NCBI RefSeq assembly: GCF_934668725.1
Contig: NZ_CAKUOF010000008.1
Span: 1-64,000, forward strand
Direction of reading: 5' to 3'
Source of the DNA: an uncultured Dysgonomonas sp.
GTDB taxonomy: Bacteria > Bacteroidota > Bacteroidia > Bacteroidales > Dysgonomonadaceae
DNA length: 64,000 nucleotides
Below, in pieces: positions 8,279 through 17,586 of the stretch (position 1 is its first letter; each line of letters starts with the position of its first letter). A model generated the notes under the pieces. It was not told the origin of the DNA. It was given only the letters and a program-made list of their open reading frames with translations, and ran no database searches. The position numbers and the translations under genes were made by a program.

Positions 8279-11200
8279 TTAAAATTCGACGTTAAGTCCA
8301 AAACCATAATACTTAAGTAAAGGATAGTTTCGTGCACTATTGGAATATCCCGACATGTTGGAGTCATACTCCGAAGATTCGGGGTCAATAAATGAATTCT
8401 TACTTAAAGTCAGTAAATTCTGGGCATTGATAAATGCACGTACTTTATTGATACCCATTTTATTTGTAATGTTTTTAGGAATAGTATAACCGATCTGAAT
8501 ATTTTTCAGACGAATATATTTCCCATCCAATAGATTAAGATCTGACCCCATTCCATAGTTATTTTTTGTTGAAGCCGAACCTGCAGCGGTTAATCTTGGC
8601 CATCTGGCATCAGTATTTGTAGGAGTCCAGAAGTCAAGCTGATGTTTGTATATAGCATATGAGTAGTTCTGATGGAAAGGTTCAAGTAACTCACCACGAA
8701 TCATCATATCTCTCTTACCCACTCCTTCAATCAGCATATTGAAATCGAATCCATGATAAGAAACATCATAAGTGAAGCCAAATGTATAACGGGGAAATGC
8801 ATTGCCTAAAACATAACGGTCTTTCGCGTCTATTACTCCATCGTTATTACGATCTACAAATTTCAAATCACCGGGTTTCAGGTCAGAAGGACTTATTCCT
8901 ACAGGAAGGGCTGATGCTTCTATCTCGGCAGCACTCTGAAAAAATCCGTCTGTTTTATATCCATAATATGAATTAAAAGGAAGTCCAACTCTAAGAATCC
9001 GGCTGATCTCATCATTTGTTGAAATTTGCTCATATCCTTCGAACTTTAAAACCTCGTTTCTGGAATCACCCACAGTCAAACCGAAATTATGATTAAAATC
9101 ACCTGTTTTCAAACGATAATTAAGTGTAACTTCCCAACCTTCGTTTTTCATTTCTCCTGCATTATAATTCTTTAAACCACCTCCAAATACAGATGGTATA
9201 ACCGGTGTAATCAATATATCGGTGGTTTTCTTATGAAAATAATCGAAAGTGGCCGTAAGTGAATTATTTAAGAAGGTAGCATCAAATCCGATATTGAAAC
9301 TGGCTGATTTTTCCCATCTCAAATCTGGATTACCAAAAGTAAATCCAGCACCTGATACTGCGTTATTATTAAATCCATAAACATTAGTATGCGGCTCGTA
9401 TACCGTAAGATATTGGTATGGATCAATCGACTGATTTCCCAAAATTCCGTATGAGCTACGCAATTTTAAATCTCCTACATTTTCCCTATATTTTTCCATA
9501 AACGATTCTTCGGATATTCTCCACCCAACAGAGCCCGAAGGGAAAAATCCCCAACGATTTTCTTTAGCAAAAATTGAAGAACCATCGCTACGGAAGCTGA
9601 ATTCGGCATAATACTTATCTTGGAAAGCATAATTAACACGACCCAGTATAGAGTTTATGCTTGTTTTCCGAGTCCTTTGCAGAGATACGACACTGCCATC
9701 TTCAACAATCTCGGTGCCTGTAGTGGGAGTACCCAAAATAGGATCGGTATATTTCATCTTTATTTCGTTCTGAGTACGAGTGTAAGACTCATTGGTGGCA
9801 CCAAAAACTCCTGTAATATGGTGTTGACCGAATGTACGGTCAAAATCCAATAATATCTGGGAATTTAACAGATATGTTTTTTCATTAAAATCTTCGGTAT
9901 TTCTTTCTGCATTTACATATACACGTGGCTTTATATCATCCGGATTACCATAAAGAGGGACTTGTATTCTTCGGGTAAATCGATGATCTGAAAAAATATC
10001 AGCACCAAATACGCCTCTCAGCTTAAGCCCTTCCATAATTTTCAAATCTGCTCCCAGATTAATATTGAAATAATCATTGTCATTTTTAACATAGCCGCCT
10101 TGCTCAAGCTCTGCCAAGGGATTCTGATCCGTCAACATATCATTTACAAGATACTTTCCATTAGCAGCCTGCATTTTTGTATAATAATAAGGTGGTATCC
10201 GAGAAGAGTTTATAATAGCGTTATTTGCCGTTGTTGCTTTAGAATTCGTTCTCGTATAAGCTAAAATAGAGGTTATTCTTAATCTCTGAAACTCTGTTAC
10301 TATATTGGAACGTAAATTATAACGTCTTATACCAAAATCGGGGCCTACGAAGTTACTTTCCTGATCATAAAATCCTCCTGAAAATAAATAAGTAGTATTG
10401 GTACTTCCTCCCGAAACACTTACATTATAATTTTGTTGTAATGCAGTCCTTAATATTCTGTCCAGATTCCATTCTTCTTCCCCTTGATGAGCTGCTAAAT
10501 CGCGAATTTGGTCGGGTGTATATTGAGGATTGGCTCCAACATTGGTTAAAGCTAAGTTTTTGAGTGTTGCATTTTCATAGCCTGCAACCGGTGAAAATAA
10601 AACCTTAGGATCTTGCAGACCGATCATCCCATCGAGACGAACTACCGGAGGAGCATTTTTCTTCCCTTTTTTGGTTGTTACCAAAAGAACTCCATTGGCA
10701 GAACGAGATCCATAAATAGCAGCAGTTCCGGCATCTTTTAATACCGAAATACTCTCGATATCGGCAGGATTTAATTTATTTAAACTCGAATTATCAGAAA
10801 CTAACCCATCAATTACAATCAATGGACTATTATTATTCATCGTAGAAATACCACGAATATTAATGTTTAGCTGATTATCATTCGGGTTCATACTTCTTTG
10901 TTGAATATTTAAGCTACCCGATGCACCTTGTAAAGCCTGAGTAAGATTAGATACAGGGCGGTCTTCGATAAAACTGGAGCCCACTTGATCAACCGCCCCT
11001 ACAACACTCCGACGGGTAGTAGTTCCATATCCGATAACTATTACATCATCAAGAACTTTCGAGTTTTCTTTTAATATAACAGACAGAGATGTTCTGTTAT
11101 TCACATCTATTTCTTCTGTTGTAAAACCAATATATGATATTTGTAGTATATCATTACCGGTACATGATATAGAAAAGCGACCGTCTATATCGGTTACTGT

Positions 11201-11422
11201 TCCATTACGGGGATCATTTTTCACGACCACGCTTACTCCAATCAATGGATCTCCATTATTATCTTTAACTGTTCCTGTAACAGTCTTTTTTACAGTTGGA
11301 TCCTGTTGTGATGTATTCAAGGTACCAGTTTGCTCTGCATGCAAGGAAATGCAGGGAGTTCCCAAGAACAGGGAAGACATAATCAAACTAGCCAAAGTTA
11401 CTTTGTACTTTTTCCTAATCAT
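8279..11422 (-). CDS. SusC/RagA TonB-dependent outer-membrane transporter, first pair
   Basis: This 1047-residue transporter has a signal peptide (about 1-30) and a carboxypeptidase-regulatory-like domain at 46-118 (TVTGTVKDNNGDPLIGVSV). A TonB-box-like segment, DDVIVIGYGT, lies at about 125-134. The plug domain carries the family motif ISVLKDAGTAAIYGSRSANG, and a long beta barrel ends in a C-terminal aromatic residue. It imports oligosaccharides into the periplasm using TonB energy. It is the first gene of the leftward operon. A -7 element about 150 bases upstream suggests a long 5' leader. The neighbouring regulator (HTCS) is divergent from it. Confidence 0.96.
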   Translation of the reverse strand: MIRKKYKVTLASLIMSSLFLGTPCISLHAEQTGTLNTSQQDPTVKKTVTGTVKDNNGDPLIGVSVVVKNDPRNGTVTDIDGRFSISCTGNDILQISYIGFTTEEIDVNNRTSLSVILKENSKVLDDVIVIGYGTTTRRSVVGAVDQVGSSFIEDRPVSNLTQALQGASGSLNIQQRSMNPNDNQLNINIRGISTMNNNSPLIVIDGLVSDNSSLNKLNPADIESISVLKDAGTAAIYGSRSANGVLLVTTKKGKKNAPPVVRLDGMIGLQDPKVLFSPVAGYENATLKNLALTNVGANPQYTPDQIRDLAAHQGEEEWNLDRILRTALQQNYNVSVSGGSTNTTYLFSGGFYDQESNFVGPDFGIRRYNLRSNIVTEFQRLRITSILAYTRTNSKATTANNAIINSSRIPPYYYTKMQAANGKYLVNDMLTDQNPLAELEQGGYVKNDNDYFNINLGADLKIMEGLKLRGVFGADIFSDHRFTRRIQVPLYGNPDDIKPRVYVNAERNTEDFNEKTYLLNSQILLDFDRTFGQHHITGVFGATNESYTRTQNEIKMKYTDPILGTPTTGTEIVEDGSVVSLQRTRKTSINSILGRVNYAFQDKYYAEFSFRSDGSSIFAKENRWGFFPSGSVGWRISEESFMEKYRENVGDLKLRSSYGILGNQSIDPYQYLTVYEPHTNVYGFNNNAVSGAGFTFGNPDLRWEKSASFNIGFDATFLNNSLTATFDYFHKKTTDILITPVIPSVFGGGLKNYNAGEMKNEGWEVTLNYRLKTGDFNHNFGLTVGDSRNEVLKFEGYEQISTNDEISRILRVGLPFNSYYGYKTDGFFQSAAEIEASALPVGISPSDLKPGDLKFVDRNNDGVIDAKDRYVLGNAFPRYTFGFTYDVSYHGFDFNMLIEGVGKRDMMIRGELLEPFHQNYSYAIYKHQLDFWTPTNTDARWPRLTAAGSASTKNNYGMGSDLNLLDGKYIRLKNIQIGYTIPKNITNKMGINKVRAFINAQNLLTLSKNSFIDPESSEYDSNMSGYSNSARNYPLLKYYGFGLNVEF

Positions 11423-11571
11423 ATCATAACTCTTTAATGTTTATTTCTTATAGGTTAACCGATTTGCTGCTCTTATAAGAAACAGCAAGAATAATTTTTC
11501 TTGGACGTAGAAGATTTAAATTGCTTTTAGTTTTTTACATGGTTTTTAAATTTAAAGGTTCGTATTTGCAA

Positions 11572-11579
11572 CAAATGTA
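11572..11579 (-). promoter_or_regulatory. Predicted promoter (-7) of the first SusC operon
   Basis: On the minus strand this reads TACATTTG, a full match to the Bacteroidetes -7 consensus TAnnTTTG. It implies a 5' leader of about 140 bases before the SusC start. A clear -33 TTTG is not obvious at the right spacing. Confidence 0.55.
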
Positions 11580-11720
11580 ATCAGATCAAAATATATGATA
11601 ACCAGAAAGAATAGGCTATTTTGGGTCAATGACTCGAATATGCACTACAATGTCACAATAATGAACTCAGCATCGCTTTATTAGGAATCTCTGATTAAAG
11701 CCACATAAATATATTTAATC

Positions 11721-11728
11721 TATATTTG
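11721..11728 (+). promoter_or_regulatory. Predicted promoter (-7) of the HTCS gene
   Basis: TATATTTG matches TAnnTTTG. It overlaps an in-frame upstream ATG at 11726, so transcription should begin after that codon. This supports the ATG at 11768 as the real start. Confidence 0.6.
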
Positions 11729-11767
11729 TCTGAATTTATTAGCTTAAATGTCTCAACCTGCAAAATT

Positions 11768-14700
11768 ATGAAAGTTCACAAATCAGCCATAATAGTACTT
11801 ATATCGTTCTGTGCCATTATTTCAAAACTTAATGCTTATAATCTTCGTCAGATATCGGACAAAGAAGGTCTGTCGAACAGCTCTATTCTTTCTATGTCAC
11901 AGGACACGGATGGATTTATGTGGTTTGGGTCATGCGATGGCTTAAATATATTCAATGGCATCAGTATCGATGTCTATAAACCGACTACCGACAATAACAA
12001 TATATCGGGGAATCTTATAGAAAGTATTCTTGAAGCCGAAAACGGAATTTTCTGGGTTCATACAAATTATGGACTGGACAGGTTCGATAAAAGAAAAAAG
12101 ACGGTAGAACATTTTGATAATTTTAATGGGAGATATTTTCTGTGTAAGAATACAGAGAATGATATATTCATTCTTACAGAAGACAATAAACTATTTTACT
12201 ATCATAGCCCATCTAAATCTTTTAAAAAACTGAGTATAAGTGGTGTTATTTTTAATCAGGTACTAAGCTTTAATGTAGACTCGAATAATATCTTATGGAT
12301 ATTTACCTCTGAAAAGAAGATAAAGAGTTATTCAATACAAAAATCGGATATAGGAGAAATCAAACTGAATCCCATCCAATTGTTCGAACATGAGAATAAG
12401 TTGCAAGCTTGCTTTTCCGAAAAAGATTTAGTGTATTTCATCGACGATACTTATACAATGTATGAATATAACTTATCGGATAAAAAGAAGTATTATATCG
12501 GAAATGTGAAAAACGAAATACAACATAAAGGAAGAATCTCTTCTATCATAAAATACCATAATGACTATTTTATCAGCTTTCAAACAGACGGGCTTATTCG
12601 TTTAAAAAACACTCCTGAAAAACAAATAAATTATGAAGTTGAAAACATCAATATAAAGTGTGGCGTATTTTGTTTATTAAAAGATAAATATCAAGATATT
12701 ATATGGATAGGAACTGATGGACAAGGTGTGTATATCTACTCAAATGATACTTACTCTATAAAATCGACCCTATTCAGTAGTTTTACTAAAAATATTGCCA
12801 AACCAACAAGGGCTCTTTTCTTAGATAGAGAAAATACGTTATGGGTGGGAACCAAAGGCGATGGTATTTTGAGAATACTTGATTATAACTTTGATAAACA
12901 AATTGAAAATAATAAAACGGAATACCTGACATCTGAAAACAGTCCTCTGCTTGATAATTCAGTGTATTCATTGGCTTCCAGTGCCAAAAATATACTATGG
13001 ATAGGAAGCGAAGAAGGAATCAATTATTATTCGTATTCCGAAAAGAAGATAAAAACGATTTCGATACAGGACAAAAATAACCGCATACAATACGTACACG
13101 ATATTCTTGAACTAAACGACTCTACATTATGGGTTGCAACAGTAGGTACTGGTGTTCTCAAAATAGCTATATCATGGAAAAATGACACTCCTATATTTAA
13201 CAAAGTAGAAAGGTTTACAATAAAAGGAGGAGATCTTTACTCCAATTATTTTTTCACTATCTATAAAGAAAGCGATACATCTATATGGCTCGGCAATCGT
13301 GGTTCAGGTGCATTTAACCTAAATACAATTACATCGCAACTGACTTCTTTAGAGTTTGATAAGAAATATAAAATCAGGACTCTTAACGATATATTTTCGA
13401 TCATAAAAGATGATAAGGGTAATATGTGGTTTGGTACAAGCTATGGACTGATAAAACACCACCCCGGAAAAGAAGACATTGTTTATAACGAGAAAATCGG
13501 CTTTCCGAATAATACGATACATGGCATACTCAGCGATTCTCAACAAAACCTTTGGCTAAGTACCAATCAGGGAATAATAAAATTTAATACTGAAAATGAA
13601 ACCTTTCTGACCTTTAATCAGTTAAACGGATTAAAGGTCACCGAGTTTAGTGATGGTGCTTATTATAAGGATAATACAACGGGCAACCTTTTTATGGGAG
13701 GTATCAATGGCTTTGTTACTATTGCCGAAAATAACGCCCTCTCAGAAGAATATCTCCCTCCTATACATTTTAATAATCTCGGAATTTTCGGTAAGGAATA
13801 TAATATTTTCGATTTTCTTAAATCGAATAAAGACCGGGATGAACTTGAGTTGAATTACAGCCAAAACTTTTTTTCGATTTCATTCGTTGCCATTGACTAT
13901 CTGAATAACAATAATTATACTTATCTCTATAATTTAGACGGATTAAGTGAGCACTGGATTGACAATGGAGCTTCCAATACAGTCTACTTCACAAATATAG
14001 CTCCGGGAAGTTATACTTTACATGTAAAGTACAAAAATCGGGTTACAGGTCAGGAAAGCCCTGTATATTCTATTACAATTAAGATTACACCTCCTTGGTA
14101 TATGTCATTCACGGCATATGTATTATATACATTAGGTATCTTGCTTGCTTTGGTTTTCGGGTTAAGAGCATTCTTAGAGCGTAATCGAAGAAAAAGATTG
14201 CTGGCTATTGATAAGCTCAGACAGGAACATCAGGCTGAAGTATATGAATCGAAACTACGCTTTTTCACCAATATTGCTCATGAGTTTTGTACTCCTCTTA
14301 CGCTTATTTACGGTCCGTGCAATCGAATTCTGACATATAAGGGGGCTGATAAATATATAATTGAATATACTCAGTTGATACAGCGGAATGCACAACGTTT
14401 AAATGATCTTATTCAGGAGCTTATCGAGTTTAGACGCATAGAAACAGGTAATAGAAAACCTCAAATAGAATCAATTCAAATAAGCGAGTTTACTCAAGAC
14501 ATTGCCGATACTTTCAATGACTTAGCTGAATCGAAGAGTGTAACATACGAGAAGAATATACAACCATCTCTTAACTGGAATTCCGATAAAGGTTTTTTAA
14601 TTACTATTATAGTAAACCTGATATCTAATGCTTTTAAATACACCGATAAAGAAGGAACCGTTATATTATCGGTAGGCATAGAAAATGATTCTTTATATAT

Positions 14701-15793
14701 CACTGTTGCTAATACCGGAAAAGGTATCAAAGAAGAAAATATAGATCAGGTATTTGACCGTTACAGTATTTTAGATGATTTTGAAAATCAGGATGAGAAA
14801 ACTACGATTTCGAGAAACGGGCTGGGTTTGGCCATTTCATACAGTATGATAAAACTCCTTGACGGCGATATTAAAGTTCAGAGTAAACCGTTTGATAAAA
14901 CTGAGTTTATTGTTAACCTACCTTTACTACAAGTAACCGATAGTAATACTAATAACTCATTACCGGCCATTAACATAAAAAAAGATTATGCCAACACATT
15001 GGAGTTACCTAAATATACATTCAACGAACTAAAACCAACCATTTTAATTATTGATGACGAAATAGAGATGCTCTGGTTTATAAGTGAAATATTTACTGCC
15101 GACTTTAATGTTATTTCTATAAACAAACCCTCTGAAACTCAACAAGTACTTAATGATATACACCCGAACATCATTATTTGCGACATAATGATGCCCAAAG
15201 TAAATGGATTGGCTCTGACCAAAGAAATCAAATCGAATCCCAAGACCGCACACATCCCTATGATTCTGGTTTCAGCTAAATATCAGGTGGAAGAGCAAAT
15301 CGAAGGTATTACCGCAGGGGCCGAAATGTATATTACCAAACCTTTTAATGTAGATTATCTCAAAGCATCAGTCAAACAACTGATAACCAAAAAAGAAACT
15401 CTCAAAGATTATTTCAGTTCTCCCATGAGTGCTTTTGACTTGGCAAATGGTAAGTTAACGCATAAAGAACATCGGAAATTTATTCAAAAGATATTGGATA
15501 TCATTAGTAATAATGTGACAAATAAAGAACTATCATCGAAGCTTATAGCCAATGAGTTAAATATGAGTACACGTCACCTGTACCGAAAATTAAGTGATAT
15601 TGGTACAAACAGCATTGCTGATATGATTCGTGAATACCGTTTGCATATAGCTAAAGATTTACTGCTAAATACAACGATGACAATCGATCAGATAATTTAC
15701 AAATCGGGGTATGCCAATAGAGGTCCTTTCTTCAAAGCTTTTGCCGAAAAATACGGATGTACCCCTAAAGAATTCAGAGATAAAATGAAATAA
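11768..15793 (+). CDS. Hybrid two-component system protein (HTCS), PUL regulator
   Basis: This 1341-residue single-chain sensor/regulator starts at 11768, which places the signal peptide (to about LNAYNLRQ) at the N-terminus. The periplasmic part is a double beta-propeller of repeated motifs such as GFMWFGSCDGL, IIWIGTDGQGV and NMWFGTSYGL, followed by a Y_Y_Y domain. One membrane helix (AYVLYTLGILLALVFGLRAF) follows. The cytoplasmic part has a histidine kinase with phospho-His838 in AHEFCTPL, an ATPase domain (NLISNAFKY), a receiver (ILIIDDEIEML, phospho-Asp1139 in ICDIMMPK) and a C-terminal AraC-type helix-turn-helix. It should sense an oligosaccharide and activate the flanking SusCD operons. 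The H-box has Cys where Arg is usual. Confidence 0.95.
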   Translation: MKVHKSAIIVLISFCAIISKLNAYNLRQISDKEGLSNSSILSMSQDTDGFMWFGSCDGLNIFNGISIDVYKPTTDNNNISGNLIESILEAENGIFWVHTNYGLDRFDKRKKTVEHFDNFNGRYFLCKNTENDIFILTEDNKLFYYHSPSKSFKKLSISGVIFNQVLSFNVDSNNILWIFTSEKKIKSYSIQKSDIGEIKLNPIQLFEHENKLQACFSEKDLVYFIDDTYTMYEYNLSDKKKYYIGNVKNEIQHKGRISSIIKYHNDYFISFQTDGLIRLKNTPEKQINYEVENINIKCGVFCLLKDKYQDIIWIGTDGQGVYIYSNDTYSIKSTLFSSFTKNIAKPTRALFLDRENTLWVGTKGDGILRILDYNFDKQIENNKTEYLTSENSPLLDNSVYSLASSAKNILWIGSEEGINYYSYSEKKIKTISIQDKNNRIQYVHDILELNDSTLWVATVGTGVLKIAISWKNDTPIFNKVERFTIKGGDLYSNYFFTIYKESDTSIWLGNRGSGAFNLNTITSQLTSLEFDKKYKIRTLNDIFSIIKDDKGNMWFGTSYGLIKHHPGKEDIVYNEKIGFPNNTIHGILSDSQQNLWLSTNQGIIKFNTENETFLTFNQLNGLKVTEFSDGAYYKDNTTGNLFMGGINGFVTIAENNALSEEYLPPIHFNNLGIFGKEYNIFDFLKSNKDRDELELNYSQNFFSISFVAIDYLNNNNYTYLYNLDGLSEHWIDNGASNTVYFTNIAPGSYTLHVKYKNRVTGQESPVYSITIKITPPWYMSFTAYVLYTLGILLALVFGLRAFLERNRRKRLLAIDKLRQEHQAEVYESKLRFFTNIAHEFCTPLTLIYGPCNRILTYKGADKYIIEYTQLIQRNAQRLNDLIQELIEFRRIETGNRKPQIESIQISEFTQDIADTFNDLAESKSVTYEKNIQPSLNWNSDKGFLITIIVNLISNAFKYTDKEGTVILSVGIENDSLYITVANTGKGIKEENIDQVFDRYSILDDFENQDEKTTISRNGLGLAISYSMIKLLDGDIKVQSKPFDKTEFIVNLPLLQVTDSNTNNSLPAINIKKDYANTLELPKYTFNELKPTILIIDDEIEMLWFISEIFTADFNVISINKPSETQQVLNDIHPNIIICDIMMPKVNGLALTKEIKSNPKTAHIPMILVSAKYQVEEQIEGITAGAEMYITKPFNVDYLKASVKQLITKKETLKDYFSSPMSAFDLANGKLTHKEHRKFIQKILDIISNNVTNKELSSKLIANELNMSTRHLYRKLSDIGTNSIADMIREYRLHIAKDLLLNTTMTIDQIIYKSGYANRGPFFKAFAEKYGCTPKEFRDKMK

Positions 15794-15814
15794 CTTAAGG
15801 ATAGCTATAAAAAA

Positions 15815-15849
15815 GAAGAGAAAACGAATATGTTTTCTCTTCTTTTTTT
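15815..15849. terminator. Bidirectional terminator between HTCS and second SusD
   Basis: An 11-bp perfect stem, GAAGAGAAAAC (15815-15825) with GTTTTCTCTTC (15832-15842), is flanked by A-runs and T-runs. It can end both convergent transcripts. Confidence 0.85.
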
Positions 15850-15865
15850 AATATCCATCCAATAT

Positions 15866-17572
15866 TTATGGATTTTGTGTTAATGGACCCGGATAGGCAT
15901 TTATATCTGCTTGAGGTATAAAGTGTACCACCCTTAAATCTGTCGCAAGAATAGGAGTCATTGCATCATGCGGTCCCGGATAATTGCGAATCATTGCATT
16001 TCCATTACGATATACGTCATAAGTTCGATGTGCTTCAAAAGCCAGTTCCAACTGGCGTTCTTCATCTATTAATTGGGCGGCATTCGTAGCATTTAGCGAG
16101 GTATATCCACCTCCAATTATAGATCTCTCCCGTATCTTATTAAGATTCGTCAGGGCATTACCATAATCGCCTTTTTTAGCATATGCTTCTGCCATATTTA
16201 AATACAGTTCGGCTAATCTCGATATTATAGGTGAATGCAGGTGCGAATCATTATCCTGCAACGAACATTTTATAATATAAAACATGGGATATACGCGGTT
16301 CAATAACATTAGGTACTCCTTTTCTCCGACATACGTTTTCCCCTGATAAACAATAGAATATTGGTTTTCAACGGAATTTACTAATGTTAAAGGATAGCTG
16401 TTACCTGCAATTTTAATGTATAACGATTTATCGGGATTAATCCTTAATGTATCCTGTATATAGCTATAACCCGTTTGCACACCCGAAGCATTTTTCAAAT
16501 CAGCAATAAAACGAAAAGCAGGTATCTTTTCACCTTTAGCATCTTTTACATATTGAGGATCAATAAACGCCCAACGAGCATCGTTTTTTTGTCCCGCTTT
16601 CCTTAATAAATCAAGGTACTTTGCACTGGCATACATCTCGCCCCAACCTTGTCCTTGAAGATTGGCATACATACCTCCAATTCCGTAATAATGATCGTAT
16701 CCCGAAAATTCGGAAGCCAGCCTTTTAACTGCGAAAATAGTCTCGGTCTGCCCTGTTGCATCTGGAGCGAAAGTATTATACCTCATGAAATTCACCCTAT
16801 CAAGCAATTGATACTTTCCACTATCTATTACTTTCTTTGCATATGCAATCGCCAAATCGGCATAGGTAGTATTAGCATTTTCATAAGTACCACTCATGTA
16901 CAAATATATTCGTGACAACATAGCTTGTGCTGCCTCTTTTGTAGCATAAGACGCCGTACTTTTGAGGGTCATCAATTCTTCTCCTTTTTTCAAGTCACTA
17001 ATAGCCTGTGCATACGTATCCTTTACACTCGATCTGTCAGGCAGATGTAAATTACTTACGTCTGCAGGTGTACCGTCTAATAAAATCGGAACTCCCAGAT
17101 TTGTTTCGGGCGATTGATAATATGGGCGTCCAAAAACACGGCACAAATAGAAGTAGCACATACCTCTCAAATAATATACTTCGCCCAATTTCTGATCTTT
17201 TTCGGCACTAATACCTTCGTCCGATATCTTAATCAGATCACTAGCCTGAGATATAATCCTATAACTTGAATTCCAAAAGGTTGTAAGCCGTCCATTGTCG
17301 GTTATATGTTGATAAGAGATAAAAGGATAAAACGAATCGGTAGATGTCCCTCTTATCATTATATTATCCGCCGGATACTCTCCTACCCTGTGCATAACAT
17401 CAGACCATGCTTTCAGTTCAGCATAGCATCCGTTCACTAATATCTTAAAAGCTGCGTCTTTATCCGATTCTATCTTATCTTTTGTATATGCATTATCAGG
17501 AAATCTGTCTAAATCACAAGATGACAGGACCAATAAGCAAATTGCTGTAAATATTATATGTTTTAGTTTCAT
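15866..17572 (-). CDS. SusD/RagB family glycan-binding lipoprotein, second pair
   Basis: This is a 568-residue lipoprotein with lipobox LLVLSSC (Cys19) followed by DLDRFPDN, a typical SusD start. The helical region has YLRGMCYFYLCRVFGRPYY. The C-terminal signature is LAELYLNMAEAYAKKGDYGN followed by IDEERQLELAFEAHRTYD. It ends the two-gene SusC/SusD transcript (14-base gap after SusC) and is convergent with the HTCS gene. No enzyme gene follows, so this pair probably serves as an additional uptake system for the adjacent locus or depends on enzymes elsewhere. Confidence 0.95.
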   Translation of the reverse strand: MKLKHIIFTAICLLVLSSCDLDRFPDNAYTKDKIESDKDAAFKILVNGCYAELKAWSDVMHRVGEYPADNIMIRGTSTDSFYPFISYQHITDNGRLTTFWNSSYRIISQASDLIKISDEGISAEKDQKLGEVYYLRGMCYFYLCRVFGRPYYQSPETNLGVPILLDGTPADVSNLHLPDRSSVKDTYAQAISDLKKGEELMTLKSTASYATKEAAQAMLSRIYLYMSGTYENANTTYADLAIAYAKKVIDSGKYQLLDRVNFMRYNTFAPDATGQTETIFAVKRLASEFSGYDHYYGIGGMYANLQGQGWGEMYASAKYLDLLRKAGQKNDARWAFIDPQYVKDAKGEKIPAFRFIADLKNASGVQTGYSYIQDTLRINPDKSLYIKIAGNSYPLTLVNSVENQYSIVYQGKTYVGEKEYLMLLNRVYPMFYIIKCSLQDNDSHLHSPIISRLAELYLNMAEAYAKKGDYGNALTNLNKIRERSIIGGGYTSLNATNAAQLIDEERQLELAFEAHRTYDVYRNGNAMIRNYPGPHDAMTPILATDLRVVHFIPQADINAYPGPLTQNP

Positions 17573-17586
17573 AAGTATTGTTTGTT

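Noticed and set aside
11726..11767. Earlier in-frame start of the HTCS gene
   Set aside because: The ATG overlaps the -7 promoter element; the later start gives a proper signal peptide.
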